Made by a program: the position numbers and the translations under genes. Positions 32,548-40,727 of a stretch of 64,000 nt of DNA are shown piece by piece. The notes below the pieces were generated by a model that had not been told where the DNA came from, made no database searches, and saw nothing but the letters and a program-made list of their open reading frames with translations. Where the stretch lies: positions 6,203,001 to 6,267,000 of the forward strand of contig NZ_CP045644.1 of NCBI RefSeq assembly GCF_009498455.1, in the 5' to 3' direction. The stretch is from Variovorax paradoxus. Lineage in GTDB: Bacteria > Pseudomonadota > Gammaproteobacteria > Burkholderiales > Burkholderiaceae_C. Each line of letters begins with the position of its first letter. Within the stretch, counting starts at the first letter, position 1.

Positions 32548-33707
32548 GCGTCGGCCTCCTCGATCAGCGCGCGCGCTTCCGCCAGCACTTCTTCTGTGTG
32601 CTGCCCGAGCCTGGGCGGTTCGCGCCGCAGGCCGGCCTTGGCGCCCGACATCTGGATCGGGCTGGCGATGAACTTGAGCGGACGACTCGACGACGCATCG
32701 CCTTCGAGAATCATCGCGTTGTGCAGCGTCTGCGGATCGACCAGCGCCTCGCGCATGTCGCGCACAGGAGCCGACAGCAGGTCTTGCTCTTCGAGCTTTG
32801 CCAGCCAGTGGTCGCGCGTGTTGCTGGCAAAGCGCTCGCGGAAGATCGCATGCAGCTCGGCCTTGTGGGCGAACTGCGCCGCCATGCCCGAGAAGCGCGC
32901 ATCGACCGACAGGTCGCCGATGCCCAGCGCCGTGCAGATGTCGCGCAGCGGGTTGGCCTTGAACGCGCCCACCAGCACCAGCGGCCCGGTCTGGGTGTCG
33001 AACACGCCCGACAGCGGCATCGCGGCCCAGTTCACCTCGGAGTCTTCCATCATGACCATGGCCGCTTCCTGCATCTGCATCGCGAGCATGGAGTTGTAGA
33101 GCGACACGGAAATCTTCTGGCCTTCGCCGGTGCGCTCGCGCTGCAGCAGCGCCAGCAGGATGCCCTGCACCATGTGCATGCCCGCGGTGTAGTCGGCCAG
33201 CGCAGTCGGGTAGATCGAGACCGGCACCGAGGCATCGGCGCGGCGCGCCATCACGCCGGTGAGCGCCTGCGCCAGCACGTCCTGCCCGCCCTTGTGGGCG
33301 TAAGGGCCGGTTTCGCCGAAGCCGGTGCCCACCGCGTAGATGATGCGCGGGTTCAGGCGCTTGCAGTCTTCGTAGCCCAGGCCCAGCCGCTCCATCACGC
33401 CGGCGCGGAAGTTGTTGGTGACCACGTCGGCGCCGGCAATCAGCGCCTTCACCAGCTCCATCTGCTCCGCGTCGCGCAGGTCGATTTCCACGCTGCGCTT
33501 GTTGCGGTTCAGGCTGCAGAAGATCGGGTTGTCGTTGCCGGCCACCGGCGCGAAGGTCGAGCGGCTCAGGTCGCCCGCGCCCTTGCGCTCGACCTTGATG
33601 ACGTCGGCGCCATGGTCGGCCAGCATCTGCGTGCAGACCGGGCCCATCATGACCTGCGTGAAGTCGATCACGCGGATGCCGTCGAGCGGCAGTGCACCGG
33701 TGCTCAT
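32544..33707 (-). CDS. CaiB/BaiF-type (class III) CoA-transferase
   Basis: 387 residues, standard length. Opening LDGIRVIDFTQVMMGPVCTQMLADHGADVIKVE is diagnostic; SLNRNKRSVEIDL and the catalytic Asp in GGQDVLAQALTGVMA (near residue 157) are in place. It moves CoA between carboxylic acids. Its start overlaps the stop of the FAD oxidoreductase gene (ATGA) and its stop overlaps the hydratase start, giving a tightly coupled oxidase-transferase-hydratase trio. The acid activated is not identifiable from sequence. Confidence 0.93.
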   Translation of the reverse strand: MSTGALPLDGIRVIDFTQVMMGPVCTQMLADHGADVIKVERKGAGDLSRSTFAPVAGNDNPIFCSLNRNKRSVEIDLRDAEQMELVKALIAGADVVTNNFRAGVMERLGLGYEDCKRLNPRIIYAVGTGFGETGPYAHKGGQDVLAQALTGVMARRADASVPVSIYPTALADYTAGMHMVQGILLALLQRERTGEGQKISVSLYNSMLAMQMQEAAMVMMEDSEVNWAAMPLSGVFDTQTGPLVLVGAFKANPLRDICTALGIGDLSVDARFSGMAAQFAHKAELHAIFRERFASNTRDHWLAKLEEQDLLSAPVRDMREALVDPQTLHNAMILEGDASSSRPLKFIASPIQMSGAKAGLRREPPRLGQHTEEVLAEARALIEEADA

Positions 33708-35086
33708 GCAGCCTCCTTCGTGAACGAACGCGCGATGGCGGGCACGTCGGCGTTCGGTCCCTTCTGGTCGCCCGGGTCGGCACCCTGCGCGCGCAGCGTC
33801 TTTTGCAGCGCGGCCACATCGACATCGCGCACCGACACGCCTGCGTTCAGAGCCAGTGCCGCGGCAGCGCCCGTGGCCTCGCCCATCGCCATGCAGGGCG
33901 GGATCTCGCGCGAGATCTTCTGCGCGGCCGAGGTGGCCGAGTAGTGGCGCCCGGCCACCAGCAGGTTCTCCACGCTGCGCGGCAGCAGCGTGCGGTAGGG
34001 GTAGTAGTAGTCGCGGCCGCGCGCCACGCTGTCGTCGAAGCGGGTGCGCTGGGCCACGTCTTCCTTGGTCATCACGTAGGCGCCTTCGAGCAGGCGGGTC
34101 TGGCGGATGCCGGTCTGCGGCGCCATGTCGATCAGGGTGCACTTCGAAAAACCAGGCAGCCTGGCGCGCACGAACTCAATCACCTTGTGGATGGTGGCGC
34201 GGCCCTGCACCTCGGCGCGCGTGAGGTCGCTGACCTTCAGGCCGTCGAGCCCCGGCATGTGCGGACAGTTGCACCACACCACGCCGGGCAGCGGCGTCTT
34301 GAGCCACCACGCATCCCAGGCGCCGCCGAGCATGTGCTTGACCTCGCGGTCGAGTGCTTGCCAAGCCACGGGCTCTTCGCGTTCGAAGCGCTCGGCTTCG
34401 TCGGTGTCGACCGCGCCGAGGCGGAACACGGTGGTCACGATGTAGCTGCCGCTGATGTGCGGCGCGCCGGCCGAGGCGGCCACGTCGAGGTCGCCGGTGG
34501 TGTCGATCACCACCTTGCCCAGGATGGCTTCCCGCCCGCCCTTGGTTTCGCAGACCACGCCCTTGACCTTGCCGTCTTCCACCAGCGTGCGCGAGAACCA
34601 CGAGTGCAGTCGCAACTCGATGCCGGCCTGCTGCACCATCTCGAGCGAGGTGCGCTTCCACGCATCGGGATCGAAGGCGGCGGCAAAGCAGATCGGGTGC
34701 GGCTTTTCCTTGCTATGGAAGTCGTAGGTGCCCCAGCGCTTCCAGCGCCGCACCGATTCGGGCAGCGTGCCCCAATCCTGCTGGCGCGGGTACTCGGCCA
34801 GGCCCAGCGCCGACATGCGCTCGATCATTTCGAGGCAGATGCCGCGCACCGAAATCTCCTGCTGGTGGCTGTCCCACATGTCGTCGAGCACCAGCACCAT
34901 GCCGCCCGAGGCCAGGCCGCCCAGGTGGTTGTAGCGCTCCAGCAAGGTCACGCTGGCGCCGTTGCGCGCGGCGGCCAGGGCCGCGGCCTGCCCCGCGGGG
35001 CCGCCACCGACCACCACCACGTCCGATTCGGCTGCCACGCGCACGTCGTGCGCGGGCTCCTGCATCCAGTCGCCAATACGGCTCAT
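33704..35086 (-). CDS. FAD-dependent oxidoreductase (FAD_oxidored family)
   Basis: 460 residues. FAD Rossmann motif SDVVVVGGGPAGQAAALAAARNG lies near residues 21-43 and the end-of-fold motif VENLLVAGRHYSATSAAQKI near 392. RYNHLGGLASGGMV and VVIDTTGDLDVAASAGAP are typical of the PF12831 group, which oxidises or reduces organic acids with poorly known partners. Not membrane-associated. It is coupled by overlap to the CoA-transferase and follows the ABC permease gene by 52 bp. It probably acts on the imported substrate first. Confidence 0.88.
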   Translation of the reverse strand: MSRIGDWMQEPAHDVRVAAESDVVVVGGGPAGQAAALAAARNGASVTLLERYNHLGGLASGGMVLVLDDMWDSHQQEISVRGICLEMIERMSALGLAEYPRQQDWGTLPESVRRWKRWGTYDFHSKEKPHPICFAAAFDPDAWKRTSLEMVQQAGIELRLHSWFSRTLVEDGKVKGVVCETKGGREAILGKVVIDTTGDLDVAASAGAPHISGSYIVTTVFRLGAVDTDEAERFEREEPVAWQALDREVKHMLGGAWDAWWLKTPLPGVVWCNCPHMPGLDGLKVSDLTRAEVQGRATIHKVIEFVRARLPGFSKCTLIDMAPQTGIRQTRLLEGAYVMTKEDVAQRTRFDDSVARGRDYYYPYRTLLPRSVENLLVAGRHYSATSAAQKISREIPPCMAMGEATGAAAALALNAGVSVRDVDVAALQKTLRAQGADPGDQKGPNADVPAIARSFTKEAA

Positions 35087-35138
35087 AGAACTCTCCTGTT
35101 GATGTGTTGGGTTGTGTGTTTGAAATGCGCCCGATGCA

Positions 35139-35987
35139 TCACGGGGCGGCTTCCGGTTGCCACCGGATGACCCAGCGCTCGGCCAGCGTCACCAGCAGGA
35201 AGAACAGGCCCGAGAGCGTGGCGCTCATGACGATCGCGGCGTACAGCAGCGGCGAATCGAAGTTGAAGGTGGCCTGCAAAATCATGGCGCCGATGCCGAC
35301 CGTGGCACCCACCCACTCGCCGACCACCGCACCGATGACGCACATAGACGCCGCGATGCGCAGGGCCGAGAACAGATAGGGCAAGGCATTGAGCAGGCGC
35401 AGCCGAAAGAAGATCTCGGTCTTGCTGGCGGACAGCACGCGCATCAGTTCCATGGCCTGCGGGTTGACCGACTCCAGCCCGCGCACCATGTTCACCAGCG
35501 TGGGGAAGAAGCAGACCAGCGCCGCGATGGTGATCTTCGGCTCCATGCCGTTGCCCATGATCAGCACCAGCACCGGCGCCTTGGCGACCAGCGGCACGGC
35601 GTTGAACATCAGCACCACCGGAAAGAAGATGTCCTGCAGCGTCTTGTTGTGCACGAAGACCGTCGCGATGGCGATGGCCGCGAGGTTGCCGAGCACGAAG
35701 CCGCCGGCCGCCTCCATGGCGGTGGGCAGCAGGTTGTCGAGCAGCACGTCGCGCTTGGCGTAGAGCGTCTCCAGCACGGCCCATGGCGTGGGCGCAATGA
35801 AAGGCTTGACGTCGAACAACGCGATCACGGCCCACCACAGGAAGACCAGGCCGACGATGCCGAGCGCCGGCAAGATGCGGCGGCGCCACAGGCGGCGTTG
35901 GCGCGCGGCGGCCCACGCGATGTATTCGGGATCGGCCGGTGCGGCAAAGGCGCCGGGCACGGCGGAGTCGAGGGAACGGGTGTTCAT
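35139..35987 (-). CDS. ABC transporter permease (nitrate/sulfonate/taurine type)
   Basis: 282 residues with about six membrane segments. The ABC permease EAA-type loop is seen at ESVNPQAMELMRVLSASKTEIFFRLRLLNALPYLFSALRIA. VVGEWVGATVGIGAMI is typical of SsuC/TauC/ThiX-like permeases. ATG at 35987 is preferred over an in-frame upstream start because the membrane-preceding tail then has the usual length. Neighbours are the ATPase (10 bp upstream) and the FAD oxidoreductase. Inner-membrane channel of the importer. Confidence 0.93.
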   Translation of the reverse strand: MNTRSLDSAVPGAFAAPADPEYIAWAAARQRRLWRRRILPALGIVGLVFLWWAVIALFDVKPFIAPTPWAVLETLYAKRDVLLDNLLPTAMEAAGGFVLGNLAAIAIATVFVHNKTLQDIFFPVVLMFNAVPLVAKAPVLVLIMGNGMEPKITIAALVCFFPTLVNMVRGLESVNPQAMELMRVLSASKTEIFFRLRLLNALPYLFSALRIAASMCVIGAVVGEWVGATVGIGAMILQATFNFDSPLLYAAIVMSATLSGLFFLLVTLAERWVIRWQPEAAP

Positions 35988-35997
35988 GGCATCGGCC

Positions 35998-36792
35998 TCA
36001 GCAGGTTTCGAGCACACGGCGCAAATGGCTCGTGAGGCGAACGAATTCGGGGGTCTCGCGCATTTCGAGCGTGCGGTCGGCCGGCAGCTCGACGGGCACG
36101 ATCTCGCGCACGCGGCCCGGGTTGGCGGCGAGCATCAGCACGCGCTGGCCCAGAAAGGCCGCCTCGTGGATGCTGTGCGTGACGAACAGAATCGTCACGC
36201 CGGTCTCGCGCCACACGCGAAGAATTTCTTCGTTGAGCCGGTCGCGCGTGATTTCGTCGAGCGCGCCGAAGGGCTCGTCCATCAGCAGGATCTTCGGGTC
36301 GCTGGCGAGCGCACGCGCAATCGACACGCGCTGGCGCTGGCCGCCCGACATCTCGTGCGGGAACGCGCCCAGGCGGTCTTTCAGGCCCACCAGTTCGAGC
36401 AGTTCCTGCGGCGAGCGGCGGCCCTTGCGGCTCGCGCCACCGCCGACCTGCAACGGCAGCTCGACGTTCTGCAATGCCGTGCGCCACGGCAGCAACGCCG
36501 CGTCTTGAAAGACAAAGCCGATGTCGCGGTTCTTGCGTGCGGCCTGCGGCGTGGAAGACAGCACCTCGATGCGGCCGCGGCTGGGCTGCAGCAGGTCGGC
36601 CACCACGCGAAGAAAGGTCGACTTGCCGCAACCCGAGGGGCCGAGCAGCGTCAAAAACTCGCCTTGCGCCACGTCGAGGTCGAGGCTTCCGATGGCGGTG
36701 ACGTCGCGGCGCTCGGTGAAGAAGCGCACGCCGATGTCGCGGCAGGCAATCGCGGGCGCAGAAGCGGGTGGCGCGTTGAGAACGGCGGCCAT
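35998..36792 (-). CDS. ABC transporter ATP-binding protein (nitrate/sulfonate/taurine type)
   Basis: 264 residues. Walker A GPSGCGKST, Q-loop FVFQDAALLPW, signature MSGGQRQRVSIARAL, Walker B ILLMDEPFGALDE and switch His in LFVTHSIHEA are all present. The LLPWRT word after the Q-loop is characteristic of the SsuB/TauB group. Start at 36792, four bases from the stop of the binding-protein gene, so the two are translationally linked. It powers the importer with the adjacent permease. Confidence 0.95.
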   Translation of the reverse strand: MAAVLNAPPASAPAIACRDIGVRFFTERRDVTAIGSLDLDVAQGEFLTLLGPSGCGKSTFLRVVADLLQPSRGRIEVLSSTPQAARKNRDIGFVFQDAALLPWRTALQNVELPLQVGGGASRKGRRSPQELLELVGLKDRLGAFPHEMSGGQRQRVSIARALASDPKILLMDEPFGALDEITRDRLNEEILRVWRETGVTILFVTHSIHEAAFLGQRVLMLAANPGRVREIVPVELPADRTLEMRETPEFVRLTSHLRRVLETC

Positions 36793-36796
36793 CGCG

Positions 36797-37828
36797 TCAG
36801 GCCTTCCCTGCACGCGCGGCCGCGGTGGCCTTGAGCGCGTCGAGCGAGATCACGTCTTCGACCTTCGGCGTGCGCGCGGTGAACTGGCCCAGCTCCGAAT
36901 AGGTGGTGATCTGCTCCTGCCACACGGCCGGGTCCATCGCGCCCCAACCCTGGGTCTGCGCGGCGCCGCCGAAAGAGTAGTCGAGCATCACGTCGACCGC
37001 GACGCGTTCGTCCTCGCGCTTGAGGTTGGGGTACTCCTTGACCAGCATGTCCACGGCCTGGTCGCGGTTGGCGCGCACATGCTGCCAGCCCTTGGCGGTG
37101 GCGCGCAGGAAGGCCTCGATGATCTTCGGCTGCGTTTCCAGTGTCTTGGTCGATGCGTAGTAAGGCAGCGCATAGAGTCGCACGCCGGCGTCCCACAGCG
37201 TCATCTCGACGCGGTCGGGGCCCAGCACCTTGATGGCGGTGGTGCTGGTGAGCCAACCCGTGACCACATCGACCTGCCCGGTGAGCAGCGGCGTCATGTC
37301 GGCGCCGACCGAGATCACCTTGACGTCTTTCTCGGGGATCTTGTTCTTGGCCAGCAGCGCGCGCAGCAGGATGGCCGCGGTCGACGGAATGCCCACACGC
37401 TTGCCGATGAGGTCGGCCGGCTTGCGTACCGGATTCTTCGCCAGCGAGAAGTAGGTGTACGGGTGCTTTTGCGCGCCCGCCGCGAAGCACTTGATCGGCA
37501 GGCCCTGCGACACGGCCAGCATGATCGACGGGCTCGACGACACCTGCCCCACTTCGTAGCGGCCCGACGCGATGATGGCCACGCCGTCGATGTTGGGGCC
37601 GCCCGGCTGGATCGCGAAGTCGATGCCTTCCTGCTCGTAGAAGCCCATGCGCTTCGCGACCACTTCGCCGATCTGGTTGACCCCGACGATCCAGCCCAGC
37701 TGCATGTGGATGCGCGCCTTGCCCTGCGCGAAGGCATCGACCGACAGCAGGCCACCCGCGGAAAGTCCGCCGGCGATGAGGGACGTCTTGAGGAGACTTC
37801 GGCGACCGGGGTCCCGGAGATTGGCCAT
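36797..37828 (-). CDS. ABC transporter substrate-binding protein (NMT1/THI5-like)
   Basis: 343 residues, periplasmic. The N-terminus carries a twin-arginine-type signal (DPGRRSLLKTSLIAGGLSAG), suggesting Tat export. The binding domain is of the SsuA/NMT1 group: IHMQLGWIVGVNQIGEVVAKRMGFYEQEGID, PADLIGKRVGIPSTAAILL, GADMTPLLTGQVDVVTGWL. First gene of the leftward transporter-catabolic unit, with 280 bp of upstream non-coding DNA. The family binds sulfonates, pyrimidine precursors, aromatic acids and more, so substrate cannot be stated. Confidence 0.93.
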   Translation of the reverse strand: MANLRDPGRRSLLKTSLIAGGLSAGGLLSVDAFAQGKARIHMQLGWIVGVNQIGEVVAKRMGFYEQEGIDFAIQPGGPNIDGVAIIASGRYEVGQVSSSPSIMLAVSQGLPIKCFAAGAQKHPYTYFSLAKNPVRKPADLIGKRVGIPSTAAILLRALLAKNKIPEKDVKVISVGADMTPLLTGQVDVVTGWLTSTTAIKVLGPDRVEMTLWDAGVRLYALPYYASTKTLETQPKIIEAFLRATAKGWQHVRANRDQAVDMLVKEYPNLKREDERVAVDVMLDYSFGGAAQTQGWGAMDPAVWQEQITTYSELGQFTARTPKVEDVISLDALKATAAARAGKA

Positions 37829-38108
37829 GGCGGATTCCTTTTCTTCGATGCGATGAGGTGGAGTCATTCGGCGTGTGGGCCGGCCGGTGGTGCGAGACAC
37901 CGAGGGCCAGCGAGGCGAATGTAGAAGTGCGGCGTGAGCGCACCAAGCATCGTTTTTCGCAACGGGTGAACTAAAAAATAGGTCTCCTTCGCGCCCCTCC
38001 AATGACACGGCCGTGCATCCGATGCGCCGCGCGGGCACCCTCTTCGGGAAAACCTTAGGTCCGGGCGCGGCCCAGGCACGGCCCCCACGGGCCTTGGACT
38101 AAAGTCTC

Positions 38109-39932
38109 ATGACAGGCCCCATGCGATGCCCTAACTTGCGTGCACCGACTGCCCTGCCCTCCACCTCCCCGCCACTCTGCCCCACCGATGAGCGCCACCC
38201 CACCCACGACGCCCGCCGACCCGTCTTCGCCGCGCGCATGGCCGCCTTGCGACGCAACTTCCCGTTCTCGCTGCTCGGCGTGATGCTCACGGCGGGGCTG
38301 GTGGTCGTGGCGCTGTGGGGCGCCGTTTCGCACGCGCAGTTGCTGACCTGGGTCGGCGCCAACGCGGCGCTCACGGCCGCGCGCGCCTGGCAGGTGGCGC
38401 GCTACCGGCACGCCGAGCACGATGCGGGCGCGCTGCGGCGCTGGCAGCGCGGCGCGATGGTCGGTGCGGTGCTCGGCGGGTTGCTGTGGGGGCTGCCGCT
38501 TGCGGCGTGGATGCTGCAGGTCGCTCTGCCGCAGCAGATGTTCATCGTGGTGGCGATGCTCACCATGGGCACGGGCGCGATCTACGCGTACTGCATCGAC
38601 CTGGGGCTGCTCTACGGCTTTCAGGTGACGTACTTCGTGCCCGCGATCCTCGCGATGGCCACGCTCGACGACGTGCTGCTGCGCGTGATGTCGGCGGCCG
38701 GCGTGCTCTACCTGTTCGTCACACTGGCCTTCGCGCAGCGCATGTACCGCACGCAGGTCGATTCGCTCGAGCTGCGTTTTGAAAACCTCTACCTGCTGCG
38801 GCAGCTGCGCCTCGAGAAAGACGCGGCCGAGCGCAGCGACCTGGCCAAGTCGCGCTTCCTCGCGGCCGCCAGCCACGACCTGCGCCAGCCGGTGCATGCG
38901 CTGGGCCTGTTCGTAGGCGTGCTGCGCGAGCAGGCGCTGCCGGCGGCGAGCCGGCACCTGGTCGACAGCATCGGCCGCGCCGCCGCCGCGATGGGGCTGC
39001 TGTTCGAAGGCCTGCTCAATGTGTCGCGGCTCGATGCAGGCGTGGTGCGCGTGAAGGCGCGGCCGTTTGCGCTGGCGGGCCTGCTCGACCAGATCGTGCT
39101 GGAGTTCGCGCCGCAGGCGGCGGGCAAGTCACTGTCGCTGCGCTTGCGCGCGAGCGATGCCGTGGTGCACTCCGACCCCGCGCTGCTCGACCGCGTGCTG
39201 CGCAACCTGGTGGAGAACGCGATCCGCTACACGGCGCGCGGCGGCGTGCTCATCGGCTGTCGCCGTGCGGGCGCCGACGCGCTGCGCATCGAGGTGTGGG
39301 ACACGGGCGTCGGCATTCCGCCCACCGAGCAGGAGCAGGTGTTCTGGGAGTTCCACCAGCTCGGCAACCCCGAGCGCGACCGCACCAAGGGGCTGGGCCT
39401 GGGCCTGGCCATCGTGCGGCGCACGGCCGCGCTGCTGGGCCATCCGCTGGCGCTGCGCTCGCGCGTCGGCCGGGGCACGGTGTTCTCGGTGACGGTACCG
39501 CTCGCGCGGCAGGCGCTGCCCGTGCCCGAAGCGCCGCCTCCGCCGCTGCCGGCCGACACCGGCCGCCTCGTGCTCGTGGCCGAGGACGACGGGGAAAGCC
39601 GCCACGGCCTGCAGCTGCTGCTCGAAAGCTGGGGCCTGCGCGTGATCGCGGCCGAAAGCGGCGATGAGTTGCTGGCGCTCGCCGCGCGTCAGACGGGCAA
39701 GCCGGCGCTCATCATCAGCGACTACCGCCTGCGTGCGGGCGAAACCGGCATCGACGTGGTCGACCGCCTGCACGAGGACTACAACGACGACGGCATTCCC
39801 GCGCTGATCGTGAGCGGCGACACCGATCCGCGGCGCCTGAGCGACGTGGCCGCGCGCGGCTGGCAGATGCTGCACAAGCCGGTGGACCCGGCGCAGTTGC
39901 AGGCGACGGTGTCGCAGTTGATTGCCGGCTAG
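38109..39932 (+). CDS. Membrane hybrid sensor histidine kinase/receiver
   Basis: 607 residues. About six membrane segments (residues 52-212) form an N-terminal sensor without a periplasmic domain, then a short coiled-coil (215-245), HisKA with phospho-acceptor His256 in AAASHDLRQPVHALGLF, an HATPase domain (N-box LVENAIRYTARGG, G-boxes WDTGVGIP and GLGLGLAIV) and a C-terminal receiver (from about 487; acidic VAEDD, phospho-acceptor Asp in LIISDYRLRAGE). The SHDLRQP H-box places it in the Burkholderiales hybrid group. Its stop overlaps the end of the convergent NarL-type regulator gene by four bases. An internal start at MAALRRN is possible. Confidence 0.91.
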   Translation: MTGPMRCPNLRAPTALPSTSPPLCPTDERHPTHDARRPVFAARMAALRRNFPFSLLGVMLTAGLVVVALWGAVSHAQLLTWVGANAALTAARAWQVARYRHAEHDAGALRRWQRGAMVGAVLGGLLWGLPLAAWMLQVALPQQMFIVVAMLTMGTGAIYAYCIDLGLLYGFQVTYFVPAILAMATLDDVLLRVMSAAGVLYLFVTLAFAQRMYRTQVDSLELRFENLYLLRQLRLEKDAAERSDLAKSRFLAAASHDLRQPVHALGLFVGVLREQALPAASRHLVDSIGRAAAAMGLLFEGLLNVSRLDAGVVRVKARPFALAGLLDQIVLEFAPQAAGKSLSLRLRASDAVVHSDPALLDRVLRNLVENAIRYTARGGVLIGCRRAGADALRIEVWDTGVGIPPTEQEQVFWEFHQLGNPERDRTKGLGLGLAIVRRTAALLGHPLALRSRVGRGTVFSVTVPLARQALPVPEAPPPPLPADTGRLVLVAEDDGESRHGLQLLLESWGLRVIAAESGDELLALAARQTGKPALIISDYRLRAGETGIDVVDRLHEDYNDDGIPALIVSGDTDPRRLSDVAARGWQMLHKPVDPAQLQATVSQLIAG

Positions 39933-40576
39933 CGCGGGCGCCCGAGCATCCCCGCGCGGCGCGCCGCGATCACGGCCTGCGTGCGGCTGGTCACGCCGAG
40001 CGCGCCGAAGATCGCCGAGATGTGCGCCTTGATCGTCTTCTCGCTGGTCGCCAGGCGCAGCGCGATCTCGGCGTTGCGCAGCCCTTCGCACAAGAGCTGC
40101 AGCACCTCGGACTGCCTCCCCGTGAGCGTGCTCAGCGCATCGGTCGGCGTCGACAGCACGGGCAGCATGGCAGCGCCCGCCGGCGAGGCCTGCACCACGT
40201 TCTGCTCGCCCGCCATGACGCGGCGCAGTGCGTCCATGAGCTGCTGGCTGTCGGCCGACTTGTGCACGAAGCCTTGCGCGCCGGCGTCGAGCGCGGTGTC
40301 GATGTCCTGCGGGTCTTCCGAAGCCGACAGCACCAGGATGCGCAGGCCGCTGCGCCGCCGGTGCAGCTCGGCCAGCAAGGCGGCGCCGCCGAGGTCGGGC
40401 AGGTAGTAGTCGGTCATCACTGCATCGAGCCGGGGCAAGGTGGAGAGCGCTTCGAGCGCTTCGGCGCCGTTGCGGGCCGTGGCGACGGTCATCGAGGGCT
40501 CGGCCTCGCGCAGCGCGAGGAACAGGCCCTCGCGGAACATCGCATGGTCGTCGATCAGCAGGATGGTGGCGGACAT
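39929..40576 (-). CDS. NarL/FixJ-family response regulator
   Basis: 215 residues. REC domain with LLIDDHAMFREGL and phospho-acceptor Asp56 in AVMTDYYLPDLGG; signalling residues VLSASED and FVHKSAD. LuxR-type HTH at about 150-210 (LTGRQSEVLQLLCEGLRNAEIALRL, TSEKTIKAHISAIFGALGV). The likely partner is the convergent hybrid kinase at 38109-39932. It is divergent from the GMC oxidoreductase gene by 151 bp and could control it. Both links are inference. Confidence 0.92.
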   Translation of the reverse strand: MSATILLIDDHAMFREGLFLALREAEPSMTVATARNGAEALEALSTLPRLDAVMTDYYLPDLGGAALLAELHRRRSGLRILVLSASEDPQDIDTALDAGAQGFVHKSADSQQLMDALRRVMAGEQNVVQASPAGAAMLPVLSTPTDALSTLTGRQSEVLQLLCEGLRNAEIALRLATSEKTIKAHISAIFGALGVTSRTQAVIAARRAGMLGRPR

Positions 40577-40727
40577 GTTCCGATTCTGGCCGCAACCCTT
40601 GTCTTCACCCACGGTTTCCCGTGGCCGGCAGGGGAAACCCGCTGGGCCCGACCCCGGGGTCACTGGCCACAATGCCGGTGCGCGCATCGGCGCTCCGAAC
40701 ATCCAACGACAAGAAGGACCAGATGCC

